Below are positions 1 to 7,440 of a stretch of 64,000 bases of DNA, piece by piece; the first letter of the stretch is position 1, and each line of letters starts with the position of its first letter. A program made the translations under genes and the position numbers. Under the pieces are notes generated by a model. That model did no database searches and was not told the DNA's origin. It saw only the letters and a program-made list of their open reading frames with translations. Origin of the DNA: Flavisphingomonas formosensis (GTDB taxonomy: Bacteria; Pseudomonadota; Alphaproteobacteria; Sphingomonadales; Sphingomonadaceae); assembly GCF_009755815.1 (NCBI RefSeq), contig NZ_WRPK01000013.1, forward strand, positions 62,001 to 126,000. The letters are read 5' to 3'.

Positions 1-348
1 ATCATGAACGAATGGGCAGAGCGAAATGGCGACCCGCATGACCGCAAGGTGATCGACTTGATGCTCGCCCATGTGCCCAAGGACAAGGTCGAGGGTGCCT
101 ACAACCGCGCAGCCTATATGCCGCGCCGGCGAGAGTTGGCGGTGATCTGGGCCGACATGTTGAGCGATGGCCTGCCCGACCCTGTGGCCCTGATCGATCG
201 GCCCGCGAAAGAAATCGGCTCGCACTCGCGACGGAGGCTGCCCTCGCCCGTCGATGCGGACTTTCGTTTTCCGGCTCAGCGTCGCGCCGCCCGACAAGTC
301 GGCTCGACAATAGGTAACGTATATGTTACTTCAGGGAAGATAAGGTGA
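1..348 (+). CDS. P4-type tyrosine integrase, C-terminal part (cut by window edge)
   Basis: Only the last 115 codons lie in the window. The reading frame is open from base 1 and contains the C-terminal catalytic stretch typical of P4-family integrases, LMLAHVPKDKVEGAYNR, holding the catalytic His and the nucleophilic Tyr region, followed by a polar tail. It is clearly homologous to the end of the full integrase at 51804-53144: the same motif order and most residues match. Integrases of this family insert islands at tRNA ends and are usually the first gene of their element, so the genes to the right are probably its cargo. The stop TGA overlaps the GTG that would have started the next gene. Confidence 0.9.
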   Translation: MMNEWAERNGDPHDRKVIDLMLAHVPKDKVEGAYNRAAYMPRRRELAVIWADMLSDGLPDPVALIDRPAKEIGSHSRRRLPSPVDADFRFPAQRRAARQVGSTIGNVYVTSGKIR

Positions 349-684
349 TCGTTCAGGAGTAAATTCGCGAGGACGGCTTGAGCCCGTTCCGGTCATGGTT
401 TGATGATCTTGATTTCCAGGCTTCGGCCAAGGTGGCGACCGCCATCGTCCGGCTGGAGCTTGGCAATCTGTTGAACGTCAAATGGATCGGCGGCGGGCTC
501 GGGGAATATCGGATCGACTGGGGACCAGGCTACCGGCTCTATCTCGCCCGGGATGGCGACAAACTCATCATCCTGTTCGTGGGCGGGACCAAAAAAGCGG
601 CAGCAGTCTGACATCGAACGGACCGAGGTGCTGTTGGGCGAGTACAAGGCCCGCAAGGCAGCAGCCAGGAAATGTAGGAAGTGA
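345..684 (+). pseudogene. RelE/HigB-like (Gp49 family) toxin, inactivated
   Basis: The conceptual protein matches the phage Gp49-like/HigB toxin family: an N-terminal strand, the helix SPFRSWFDDLDFQASAKV, then EYRIDWGPGYRLYLARDGDKL and a C-terminal basic tail. Two lesions break it. A TAA at 360-362 replaces codon 6 after the natural GTG start. An A6 run at 591-596 puts the frame out by +1: reading resumes as RQQSDIERTEVLLGEYKARK and stops at 682-684. A shorter product from TTG at 378 is possible, with GAGGA just upstream, but it would lack the first strand and the conserved tail. The intact antitoxin gene follows 4 nt later. Confidence 0.75.
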
Positions 685-688
685 CGAG

Positions 689-1012
689 ATGGTTCTGACC
701 CGCGATTTCAAGGAAACCGTGAAGGAGCGCGCCGCGCGGGACCCTGCCTTCGCCAAGGCCATGCTCGACGAAGCGGCGACCGCGTTCCTAAACGGAGAGC
801 CGCATGTGGCACGGCTGATCCTGCGCGATCTCGTCAATGCCTCTGTCGGTTTCGAGGAGCTGGCCACCGAGACCAACCGTCCGAGCAAGAGCCTTCACCG
901 GATGCTGTCGGAGAAAGGCAATCCAAGCATGGACAATTTGGCGGCCATCTTCGGCGCGGTACGCAAGCGACTGGGCGTCGCATTCGAAGCTCGGGCAGTC
1001 GAGGCAGCGTAA
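689..1012 (+). CDS. HigA-like antitoxin with helix-turn-helix
   Basis: A 107-residue protein starting at ATG 689, directly after the broken toxin frame. The C-terminal half (about residues 55-100) has the helix-turn-helix of addiction-module antidote proteins, with FEELATETNRPSKSLHRML followed by NPSMDNLAAIFGAVRK. In such modules the antitoxin binds the toxin and represses the operon. The start is set by the tight spacing to the toxin stop. With the partner inactivated it is an orphan that may persist as a repressor or as protection against a related toxin elsewhere. No promoter of its own is obvious. Confidence 0.85.
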   Translation: MVLTRDFKETVKERAARDPAFAKAMLDEAATAFLNGEPHVARLILRDLVNASVGFEELATETNRPSKSLHRMLSEKGNPSMDNLAAIFGAVRKRLGVAFEARAVEAA

Positions 1013-1344
1013 TTCAAGGGCAGCGAATTCGAGTGCCAGAAGAGCTTGATCGCTGGGCAGCTAAGCGATTGATTTCGCAGTCAAATTATAGACTTACGAA
1101 GTCGCCATGTGCAGCATTAGCATGCTTTCAATTCGTGGAAAAGGCTGGACGGCGATGGACAGAGTGGTCCGACACCTTGTCTGGGCCACGTCGCTCGCAT
1201 CGTGGGATATTGCCTAGCCGTTCATCTTAATCTGTCGAGCCGCCCGTCGGGAGCCGACGCACAGCGTTTGCCCAACCAACATGTGCCCTACTTAGGGCGA
1301 TTGCGCTGCCGCGCAGCTTCTGCGCAGCGACCCGTGTAACCGCC
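1013..1344. other. intergenic stretch without a recognisable gene
   Basis: 332 bp between the antitoxin and the end of the leftward SDR gene. A 65-codon open frame is present on the plus strand, but it has no ribosome binding site and no recognisable motif. G+C is lower around 1075-1140 than in the flanks, which fits a junction between island modules. I see no convincing terminator. Confidence 0.5.
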
Positions 1345-2031
1345 TCACCAAGGCAGTTCCTCGTTGAAGCGGTCAACATAGCGCAGACCCGGCTTACCGT
1401 GGTTGGCCGAAATCATGTCGACGACCAGAGGAATGCTTTCCTCGATGGAGAGTGTGGCATCGCTGCCGCCCATGTCAGTTCTCACCCAGCCGGGCGCAAC
1501 GAGCAGCAGCGTGTGCCCATCGCCAGCGTTCTTCGCCGCATAGCCTTTCATCAGCATGTTGAGCGCGGCTTTGCTCGACGAGTAAAGTTGCCAGCCGCCA
1601 TTCGCGTTGGCGATGCTGCCGAGTTCGGACGTCATGATCGCGATCGTCCCGCTGGCAGGCACCAGGTCTCGTAGCATTTCGGCGGCGCGCACGGGCGAGA
1701 AGGCGTTGGTCAGCATCATGTCCTGGAAGTCGTCTTCGCTGGCCGTCGCGGGGCTTTCCTCAATCGCGCGCGCAATGCCGGCGTTGACGAACAAGACATC
1801 AAGACAGCGATTCTTTAGGCGATCGTGCAACGCACGGACGCCCTCGGCGTCGTTGATGTCGACGGTCTCCGTCTCCAGACTGCCTGGGAAACGGCCGGCG
1901 AGTTTGGCCAGCTCGTCCGACTTGCCCCGCGCGGTCGCGATGACGCTCCAGCCGCGCCGGAGCCACTCCTCGGCTAGGGCGAAGCCGAGGCCCCGGGAGG
2001 CACCCAGAACAAGGACGGTCTGCTTGGTCAT
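1345..2031 (-). CDS. short-chain dehydrogenase/reductase
   Basis: A 228-residue classical SDR. The nucleotide-binding glycine motif is LGASRGLG near the N-terminus, the NAG element is in LFVNAGIA, and the catalytic set is Ser in MTSELGS and Tyr/Lys in YSSSKAAL. ATG 2031 is preferred over ATG 2043 because GGAG lies 6 nt upstream of it. The substrate cannot be told from sequence. It is the last gene of a leftward block GST, OYE, peroxiredoxin, SDR, SDR, all enzymes of redox or electrophile handling. It lies 26 bp after the previous SDR, so co-transcription is likely. Confidence 0.85.
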   Translation of the reverse strand: MTKQTVLVLGASRGLGFALAEEWLRRGWSVIATARGKSDELAKLAGRFPGSLETETVDINDAEGVRALHDRLKNRCLDVLFVNAGIARAIEESPATASEDDFQDMMLTNAFSPVRAAEMLRDLVPASGTIAIMTSELGSIANANGGWQLYSSSKAALNMLMKGYAAKNAGDGHTLLLVAPGWVRTDMGGSDATLSIEESIPLVVDMISANHGKPGLRYVDRFNEELPW

Positions 2032-2057
2032 GCTGTTCTCCATAACTGGATAGGCGG

Positions 2058-2774
2058 TCAGAACGCGGCCTTGCCGATCGAGGCTCCGCCATCGACATGC
2101 AGCGTCTGACCGGTGATGAAACCGGCTTCCTCGGACAGGAGGAAGGCTATCGCGGCGGCGATTTCGTCAGGCTGGCCGAAACGCCCCATTGGCACGCCCG
2201 CCAGGTAGCGACGCTCGCCATCGCTGCCTGGCGGGTTGTTAGCGCGAAACAGCTCGGTTTCGGTCGGCCCGGGCGAGACCGCGTTGACCGTGATGCCGGT
2301 GGTTGCCAGTTCGAGCGCCCAGCTTCGGCTGAAGCTGACGAGCGCGGCCTTCGCCGCCGCATAGGCGGTGCGCTCGATCGAGCCGAGGACGGTCAGGCTC
2401 GAAATGTTGACGATGCGCCCCCAGCGTCGCTCGGTCATGCCCGGGAGCAGCGCCTGAACGGTCTGAAGTGCGGGGTGCAGATTGACGCGCATCACTTCTT
2501 CCAGCGCGGGTAGTTCGACCGCGCCGAGCCGTTGCGGGCGGACAAGGCCGACATTGTTGACCACGCCGTCGAAGCGGAAGCGGCCGGTGAGATCCTTCAG
2601 TGCGTCATCGGTCGCCTGCGTGTCGGCGAGATCGACGGGAAGAAGCACGCCAGGAAAGTCTGGGCTAGCATTGCGGGCAAGGCCGACGACCTGATGCCCG
2701 TCGCGTTTCAGCCGCTGCGCGAGCGCCAGACCGATGCCCTTGCTGGCACCGGTGATGAGGAAGGTTCGAGACAT
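2058..2774 (-). CDS. short-chain dehydrogenase/reductase
   Basis: A 238-residue classical SDR with ITGASKGIG at the N-terminus, NNVG in place of the usual NNAG, catalytic Ser in VNISSLTVLG, YAAAK for Tyr/Lys, the SPGPTETEL loop, and a C-terminal FITGQTLHVDGG signature typical of FabG-like oxidoreductases. The frame is open 11 codons further upstream, but the start at ATG 2774 places the glycine motif at the usual distance. It sits between the peroxiredoxin and a second SDR. Only SDR membership is certain; the substrate is unknown. Confidence 0.88.
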   Translation of the reverse strand: MSRTFLITGASKGIGLALAQRLKRDGHQVVGLARNASPDFPGVLLPVDLADTQATDDALKDLTGRFRFDGVVNNVGLVRPQRLGAVELPALEEVMRVNLHPALQTVQALLPGMTERRWGRIVNISSLTVLGSIERTAYAAAKAALVSFSRSWALELATTGITVNAVSPGPTETELFRANNPPGSDGERRYLAGVPMGRFGQPDEIAAAIAFLLSEEAGFITGQTLHVDGGASIGKAAF

Positions 2775-2795
2775 CGGGCACCCCGTCAAGAGAGG

Positions 2796-2819
2796 CCCCG
2801 GCCGCAACAGCGGCCGGGG
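2796..2819. repeat. intercistronic hairpin
   Basis: A perfect 10-bp inverted repeat, CCCCGGCCGC-AACA-GCGGCCGGGG, lies between the peroxiredoxin stop and the next SDR start on the minus strand. No T-run follows it, so it is more likely an mRNA-stability or attenuation hairpin than a strong terminator. Confidence 0.6.
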
Positions 2820-2826
2820 TCAATGT

Positions 2827-3501
2827 TCAGGCGGAAACGGTCGTGGCGCGGCGCAGCGCCGGAAGCATGTCCTCCGGCTCGGGGCGGCGGGTATAGTCCG
2901 GGTTCACCTCGGCATAGAGGATCGTGCCGTCCTGGCCGATCACGAAGCGCCCGGGCATCGGCAGCGTCCAGCTCGGGTCGCCGTTGAAGGCCGGCAGGTC
3001 GTTCTTCAGGCCCTTGTAGAGATCGACCAGATAATCGGGCAGCGCGAAGCGCAGGCCGAAGGCGGCCGCGACGTCGTTGTGCGCATCGGAAAGGATCGGA
3101 AAGCCCAGTTCGTTCTGGCGCACCGACTTGCGGCTGTTCACCGGCGTCTGGGGGGAGATAGCGACCAGCTTGGCGCCAAGCTTCTCGAACTCGGGGAGCG
3201 CCGCCTGGAGCGCCTGCAGTTCCATGTTGCAATAGGGGCACCACACCCCGCGATAGAAGCTCACCACGAGCGGCCCTTTGGCGAGGAGATCCTCCAACGA
3301 GACGGGATTGCCATCCGGGTCGTTCAGCGTGAACGCCGGCGCCTTGTCGCCGGCCTTGAGCGCACGGGTGGCGGCACCGCTGGCGATCAGTTCGGCGGTT
3401 GCGCGGTGCATCGTTTCGATGACGGCCGGCGGAACATTGTATGGCGGCTTGCCCGCTTCAAAATCGGTCTTGAAGGCGTCGAGTTTGGCTTGAAGGGTCA
3501 T
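2827..3501 (-). CDS. peroxiredoxin-like (AhpC/TSA family) protein
   Basis: A 224-residue thioredoxin-fold protein. The active-site segment FYRGVWCPYCNMEL has a CxxC in the peroxiredoxin-like arrangement (about residues 83-96), preceded by the family strand APAFTLNDPDGNPVSLEDLL. A long N-terminal helical extension of about 50 residues is typical of this subfamily. It probably reduces peroxides in the cytoplasm, as no signal peptide is seen. GGAG lies upstream of ATG 3501. A CATTCC-N5-GGAATG operator lies 83 bp upstream, so this gene may have its own regulated promoter within the leftward block. Confidence 0.88.
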   Translation of the reverse strand: MTLQAKLDAFKTDFEAGKPPYNVPPAVIETMHRATAELIASGAATRALKAGDKAPAFTLNDPDGNPVSLEDLLAKGPLVVSFYRGVWCPYCNMELQALQAALPEFEKLGAKLVAISPQTPVNSRKSVRQNELGFPILSDAHNDVAAAFGLRFALPDYLVDLYKGLKNDLPAFNGDPSWTLPMPGRFVIGQDGTILYAEVNPDYTRRPEPEDMLPALRRATTVSA

Positions 3502-3540
3502 GTCAGGTCTCCGTGTATCGGGTGGCAGGGGGAAGATGAG

Positions 3541-3559
3541 CCAGTCCGGGCCGGACTGG
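3541..3559. repeat. perfect palindrome upstream of peroxiredoxin
   Basis: CCAGTCCGG-G-CCGGACTGG is a perfect 9-bp inverted repeat between the old yellow enzyme stop and the peroxiredoxin start. It could be a transcriptional stop for the upstream gene or part of the control region. No T-run is present. Confidence 0.5.
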
Positions 3560-3583
3560 CAGCCGCGTGAGAGGACTATCGCT

Positions 3584-3600
3584 CATTCCGGCATGGAATG
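3584..3600. promoter_or_regulatory. putative LysR operator, copy 2
   Basis: CATTCC-GGCAT-GGAATG is a perfect dyad with a T-N11-A LysR core. The same dyad with a different spacer occurs at 5603-5619 beside the LysR gene, and GCTCATTCC is shared beyond the dyad. It lies 83 bp upstream of the peroxiredoxin start. Confidence 0.6.
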
Positions 3601-3604
3601 ACGT

Positions 3605-4699
3605 TCAAGCGGCGTGGGCATGGAAAGGGTAATCGGTGTAGCCGCGGGCATCGCCGCCGTAGAAAGTCGCGCGATCGTAAGACGTGAGCGGCAGGCCGAG
3701 GCGGAGCCGCTCGGGCAGGTCAGGGTTGGCGATGAAAGCCCGACCGAAGGCCACCGCATCGGCGTCGCCGCTCTCCAGCACGGCTTCGGCGCCTGCTCGG
3801 TCGAAGCCACCGGCTGCGATGATCGTGCCGTGGAAGAGCGCACGGAGGTGACGCACCGCGATGGGCTCGCTTGCCGCGATCAGCTCCGTTCCCTTGATGC
3901 GGGGTTCTACGACATGGAGATAAGCGATACCCAGCTCGTCAAGCTTGGCCGCCACATAACCAAAGGTCGCTTGCGGATCGCTGTCCGACATCGAACCGTA
4001 AGTGCCGCTCGGGCTCAGGCGTACACCGACCCGATCGGTGCCGAAAGCAACGATCGCAGCTTGGGTGACCTCAAGCAGAAAGCGTGCCCGGTTCTGGATC
4101 GGCCCACCATAATCGTCGGTCCGCTTGTTGGTGCCGTCCTGCAGGAATTGATCGGGCAGATAACCATTGGCGCCGTGGATTTCGACGCCGTCGAATCCGG
4201 CCGCCCTGGCACGCGCGGCGCCGGCACCGAATTCCGCGATGATGGCAGGGATCTCGGCACGCTCCAGGGCACGCGGCATCGTGAACGGCACCGGCCCGTA
4301 TGCGGCATAGCCATAGCCCTCAGCCGCGATGGCTGACGGTGCGACCGGCGCCTCGCCGTTGGGCTGGATGTCGGGATGCGACTGGCGTCCTACATGCCAG
4401 AGCTGCATGACGATCTGGCCACCCCGCTCATGCACGGCGTCGGTGATCGCCCGCCAACCCAGGACTTGCGCGTCATCGTAGATGCCGGGCGCGCCGGCAT
4501 AGCCATAGCCCTGGCGCGAAATCGGGGTCGCCTCCGAGATGATGAGGCCACCACGGGACGCCCGCTGCGCGTAATAGTCGCGCATCAGCGCGTTTGGCCG
4601 ATCGCCAGGACCGGACCGCATGCGCGTCAGCGGAGCCATAACGACACGATGGCCGAGGGACAGCGCACCGGCCGCGACCGGCGTGAACAATTTGGACAT
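3605..4699 (-). CDS. old yellow enzyme / alkene reductase
   Basis: A 364-residue FMN-dependent ene-reductase. Visible family features are the N-terminal LSLGHRVVMAPLTRMRS, QLWHVGRQSHP, the substrate-binding HGANGYLPDQFLQ (His/Asn pair plus Tyr), the NKRTDDYGG loop, and the C-terminal phosphate-binding AAGGFDRAGAE and DAVAFGRAFIANPDLP. It should reduce activated C=C bonds of enones or nitro compounds using NAD(P)H. GAGGAG precedes ATG 4699. It lies 23 bp downstream of the GST gene, so the two are probably co-transcribed and act together on reactive electrophiles. The family call is firm; the natural substrate is unknown. Confidence 0.93.
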   Translation of the reverse strand: MSKLFTPVAAGALSLGHRVVMAPLTRMRSGPGDRPNALMRDYYAQRASRGGLIISEATPISRQGYGYAGAPGIYDDAQVLGWRAITDAVHERGGQIVMQLWHVGRQSHPDIQPNGEAPVAPSAIAAEGYGYAAYGPVPFTMPRALERAEIPAIIAEFGAGAARARAAGFDGVEIHGANGYLPDQFLQDGTNKRTDDYGGPIQNRARFLLEVTQAAIVAFGTDRVGVRLSPSGTYGSMSDSDPQATFGYVAAKLDELGIAYLHVVEPRIKGTELIAASEPIAVRHLRALFHGTIIAAGGFDRAGAEAVLESGDADAVAFGRAFIANPDLPERLRLGLPLTSYDRATFYGGDARGYTDYPFHAHAA

Positions 4700-4722
4700 G
4701 ACGATTACTCCTCGATTGGTGC

Positions 4723-5358
4723 TCAGGCGGCAGGGACAAGTGCGTTCACGCGGGCGATGGCGCGCTGAACCGCAGGTCGCGCCTCGATTTCGTCGTACCA
4801 GCGGGCGACATTGGGAGTGTCGTCGAGCCCGACGCCGGCGAACTCGCGGCGCCACAGCCAGCCGAAATGGGCGATGTCGGCGATCGTGAAGGTGTCCCCG
4901 GCGACGAAGCGGCGCGTTGCCAGCACGCCATCAAGAACGGCGGCTGTGCGCCGGACCTCGTTCGAAAAGCGCTCGATGGCGATCGGCTGCGGCTCGGCGG
5001 CGAAGCGCTGGAAGAAGCCGGATTGACCGAAGGCCGGGCTGAGGCCCGAAGCGTGGAAGAAAAGCTGCTCGAAGACACGGGCCCGGCCCTCGCCCGAAGT
5101 GGGCAGCAGGCGGCCGGTCTTCTCGGCCAAATAAACGAGGATGGCGGCGGATTCGGTCAGGACTAGACGTCCGTTCTCCGCGTCGGGGTCGACCAGCACC
5201 GGAACCTTGGCGTTCGGGTTGAGCGCCAGGAAGTCGGGCGCGTTCTGCTCGCCCTTGCGCACATTGACGCCGTGGAGGGCATAATCAAGGCCGAGCTCTT
5301 CCAGGGCGATCGGCACCTTGATGCTGTTGGGGGTAGCGAAGGCGTAGACGTCAAACAT
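4723..5358 (-). CDS. glutathione S-transferase
   Basis: A 211-residue cytosolic GST. The N-terminal thioredoxin-like half has NSIKVPIALEELGL, the cis-Pro turn in NPNAKVPVLVD and the glutathione-binding LTESAAILVYLAEK. The helical C-terminal half has the N-capping motif FTIADIAHFGWLW. AAGGAA precedes ATG 5358. It conjugates glutathione to electrophiles or acts as a thiol-dependent reductase. It is the first well-supported gene of the leftward detoxification block and lies divergent from the LysR gene, with the operator in the shared control region. Confidence 0.93.
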   Translation of the reverse strand: MFDVYAFATPNSIKVPIALEELGLDYALHGVNVRKGEQNAPDFLALNPNAKVPVLVDPDAENGRLVLTESAAILVYLAEKTGRLLPTSGEGRARVFEQLFFHASGLSPAFGQSGFFQRFAAEPQPIAIERFSNEVRRTAAVLDGVLATRRFVAGDTFTIADIAHFGWLWRREFAGVGLDDTPNVARWYDEIEARPAVQRAIARVNALVPAA

Positions 5359-5506
5359 GGTTATATTCCTTGAGAGGTAGACGGGCCCGCAGGATCGGTG
5401 CGGCCAGCGCGACAAGCGCCGGAATCGGGCTGCCGGTGATCTGAAAGGTCAGCAGGCCGTCGAGCACGGAAGGCGCCGCGGCGGTCCGTATCAGCCATGT
5501 CATCAT
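5351..5506 (-). CDS. possible small protein, 51 residues
   Basis: An ATG at 5506 with GGAG upstream opens a 51-codon frame whose TGA overlaps the GST start by 8 nt, which would permit translational coupling. The product begins MMTWLIRTAAAPS and has a hydrophobic middle, PIPALVALAAPIL. I do not recognise it. It could be a leader peptide, a remnant of a larger gene, or chance. Its location between the operator and the GST gene is the main argument for it. Confidence 0.3.
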   Translation of the reverse strand: MMTWLIRTAAAPSVLDGLLTFQITGSPIPALVALAAPILRARLPLKEYNHV

Positions 5507-5602
5507 GATCTGGCGCTCCTATCGCTTCGGTCCATCCGAAAGCGCGCAGGACAAATGCCTCTATCCCGCTCGACACGGCAGCAGGGCCTGAGCGATAACG
5601 CT

Positions 5603-5619
5603 CATTCCAAGGAGGAATG
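5603..5619. promoter_or_regulatory. putative LysR operator, copy 1
   Basis: CATTCC-AAGGA-GGAATG is a perfect dyad containing the T-N11-A core of LysR-type sites. It overlaps the ribosome binding site of the LysR gene that starts at 5622, so binding there could repress the regulator's own synthesis while controlling the divergent GST block. Confidence 0.65.
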
Positions 5620-5621
5620 GC

Positions 5622-6518
5622 GTGGATCGATATCAGGCAATGTTGACCCTCGTGCGGGTAGTGGAGACCGGCTCCTTCTCGGCTGCCGCGCGCCAGCTTA
5701 ATGTCGGCCAGCCCGCTGTGTCCAAGACGATCGCGCAGCTCGAGGGTAGGCTGCAGGTGAGCCTACTGATCCGCTCCACCCATGGGCTGACGCCGACCGA
5801 GGCCGGCCAACGCTTCTATGAGCGTGCCAAGGCCGCGCTTCAGGAGGCAGACGAAGCCGAGCTTGCCGCGCGCGGCGCGGGGGCCGGATTGTCCGGATGC
5901 CTGCGTGTTTCGGCGGCGACGACCTTCGCGCGGCTTCATATAATCCCGCTGCTACCCCGCTTCCTCGAACAACATCCCGAACTGGAGATCGACGTCATCC
6001 TCGACGATCGCGTCATCGATCTGGTCGCGGAGGGGATCGATATCTCGCTTCGTATGGGCGCGCTGCCTGACTCTTCCGCAGTCGCACGCAAGCTGGCGAC
6101 GGGCGGTCGCTCGGTGTTTGCCACCCCCGGCTACCTCGCGCGCGCCGGAGAGCCGCACACGCCCGCTGACCTCGCCGAGCATGAGACGATCATTTACAGT
6201 CAGCTGTCGAACATGTGGTCGTTCACGCGGGAGGGAACGGTTGCATCGGTTACCGTGCGCGGTCGTGTGCGGGTAAGCGCGGCCGAAGGATTGCGCGCGG
6301 CGGTGCTGGCCGACATGGGTCTGACGATCGGCTCCGACTGGATGTTCGTGCCGGAAATCGCGAACGGCGCGGTCAGGCGGGTGCTCACCGACTGGGCGCT
6401 GCCCCCGATAGACCTATGGGCCGTATTCCCGGCCGGGAGGATGGCGAGTGCCAAGGCGCGGCAGTTCGCGAGCTTCGTGGAAACCGCAATGGCGGGCAGC
6501 TATTCCGGTATGGCATAA
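5622..6518 (+). CDS. LysR-family transcriptional regulator
   Basis: A 298-residue LysR protein. The N-terminal winged helix-turn-helix (residues 1-60) has FSAAARQLNVGQPAVSKTIAQLE. The effector domain has the sphingomonad/proteobacterial form LRVSAATTFARLHIIPLLPRF and DISLRMGALPDSS. The start is GTG 5622, preceded by AAGGAGG. It lies divergent from the GST/OYE/peroxiredoxin/SDR block and upstream of two co-oriented hydrolase genes. Matching dyads at 5603 and 3584 make it the likely local regulator. The inducer is unknown. Confidence 0.92.
   Translation: MDRYQAMLTLVRVVETGSFSAAARQLNVGQPAVSKTIAQLEGRLQVSLLIRSTHGLTPTEAGQRFYERAKAALQEADEAELAARGAGAGLSGCLRVSAATTFARLHIIPLLPRFLEQHPELEIDVILDDRVIDLVAEGIDISLRMGALPDSSAVARKLATGGRSVFATPGYLARAGEPHTPADLAEHETIIYSQLSNMWSFTREGTVASVTVRGRVRVSAAEGLRAAVLADMGLTIGSDWMFVPEIANGAVRRVLTDWALPPIDLWAVFPAGRMASAKARQFASFVETAMAGSYSGMA
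6501..6517. promoter_or_regulatory. weak match to the LysR operator
   Basis: TATTCC-GGTAT-GGCATA agrees with the operator at 3584-3600 at 13 of 17 positions, and it lies 100 bp upstream of the 6617 gene. It overlaps the last codons of the LysR gene, so it may be chance. Confidence 0.25.
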
Positions 6519-6616
6519 GCCTTATCGCCCTGCGCTATCGTCCGTCGCGCCCTCGAACCGCCTAGCTGGTCCTCACGCCGCCGCTTCCGGGGGCTCGAAA
6601 ATCGAGGATCAGCATC

Positions 6617-7387
6617 ATGGCCAAGTTCGACACCTATCGCGACTCCTTCCGCAACGCCCGCCTGACCCGCAAGGACAATGGCGTGCTCGAGGTCGCGCTG
6701 CACACCGAGGGCGGAAAGCTCATCTTCAACGGCCATACGCATGAGCAGTTCGTCGAGCTGTTCCACCAGATCGGTGAGGATCGCGAAAACCGCGCGGTGA
6801 TCCTGACCGGAACGGGCGATGCTTTCATGGACGCGATCGACCCCGAGGGCTTCGACTTCTTCAGCCCCCAGGGCTACGACAAGATCCTGCGCGAGGGCCG
6901 CAAGGTGCTGTCCAACATCCTCGACATCGAGGTGCCGATGATCACGGCGCTCAACGGGCCGATGCTGCTCCACAGCGAATATGCGCTGCTGACCGACATC
7001 ATCCTCGCCACGCCCGAAACCGTGTTTCAGGACAAGCCGCATTTCGAATTCGGCATCGTGCCGGGTGACGGCATGCATGTCCTCTGGCCGCACGTGATCG
7101 GGTCGGTCCGCGGCCGCTATTTCCTGCTGACCCGCCAGGTGCTCGATGCCGAGACCGCAAAGGACTATGGCGTGGTGAACGAGATCGTGCCCGCCGATCG
7201 CCTGCTCGCCCGCGCCCATGCGATCGCCGACGGCATCGCCGCCCTGCCGCCGCTCACCGGCCGCTACACCCGCATCGCGCTGACCCAGACGCTCCGGCGG
7301 CTGATCGACGAAGGCACCGGCTATGGGCTCGCGCTGGAGGGCATCAGCGCCGCCGACGTCGCCCGCTCCATGGTCGCCCAAGGTTGA
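6617..7387 (+). CDS. crotonase-superfamily hydrolase, 6-oxocamphor hydrolase-like
   Basis: A 256-residue crotonase-fold protein. It has the CoA-fold pattern VILTGTGDAFMDAID and EVPMITALNGP, and it resembles the retro-Claisen beta-diketone hydrolase of camphor degradation in the segment FQDKPHFEFGIVPGDGMHVLWPHVIGS. The His and Asp there correspond to catalytic residues of that enzyme as I recall them. This suggests C-C bond hydrolysis rather than enoyl-CoA hydration, but that is inference. GAGG precedes ATG 6617. It is followed 53 bp later by an alpha/beta hydrolase in the same direction, with a strong hairpin between. Confidence 0.75.
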   Translation: MAKFDTYRDSFRNARLTRKDNGVLEVALHTEGGKLIFNGHTHEQFVELFHQIGEDRENRAVILTGTGDAFMDAIDPEGFDFFSPQGYDKILREGRKVLSNILDIEVPMITALNGPMLLHSEYALLTDIILATPETVFQDKPHFEFGIVPGDGMHVLWPHVIGSVRGRYFLLTRQVLDAETAKDYGVVNEIVPADRLLARAHAIADGIAALPPLTGRYTRIALTQTLRRLIDEGTGYGLALEGISAADVARSMVAQG

Positions 7388-7393
7388 CTTAAC

Positions 7394-7420
7394 GCGCCGC
7401 CCGGCCGCGCCGGGCGGCGC
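7394..7420. repeat. intercistronic GC-rich hairpin
   Basis: A perfect 11-bp stem GCGCCGCCCGG / CCGGGCGGCGC with loop CCGCG lies between the crotonase stop and the next hydrolase. There is no T-run, so partial termination or mRNA stabilisation is more likely than a full stop. Confidence 0.6.
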
Positions 7421-7440
7421 TCCAGGACAAGGAAACCGAT

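Noticed and set aside
591-600. Programmed frameshift in the toxin gene at A6G
   Set aside because: The zero frame is AAA-AAA-GCG, not the A-AAA-AAG register needed for -1 slippage; the needed shift is +1, and an early nonsense codon is also present.
2734-3570. A 278-codon plus-strand frame
   Set aside because: It lies opposite the peroxiredoxin gene, has no ribosome binding site and is rich in Arg/Gly shadow composition.
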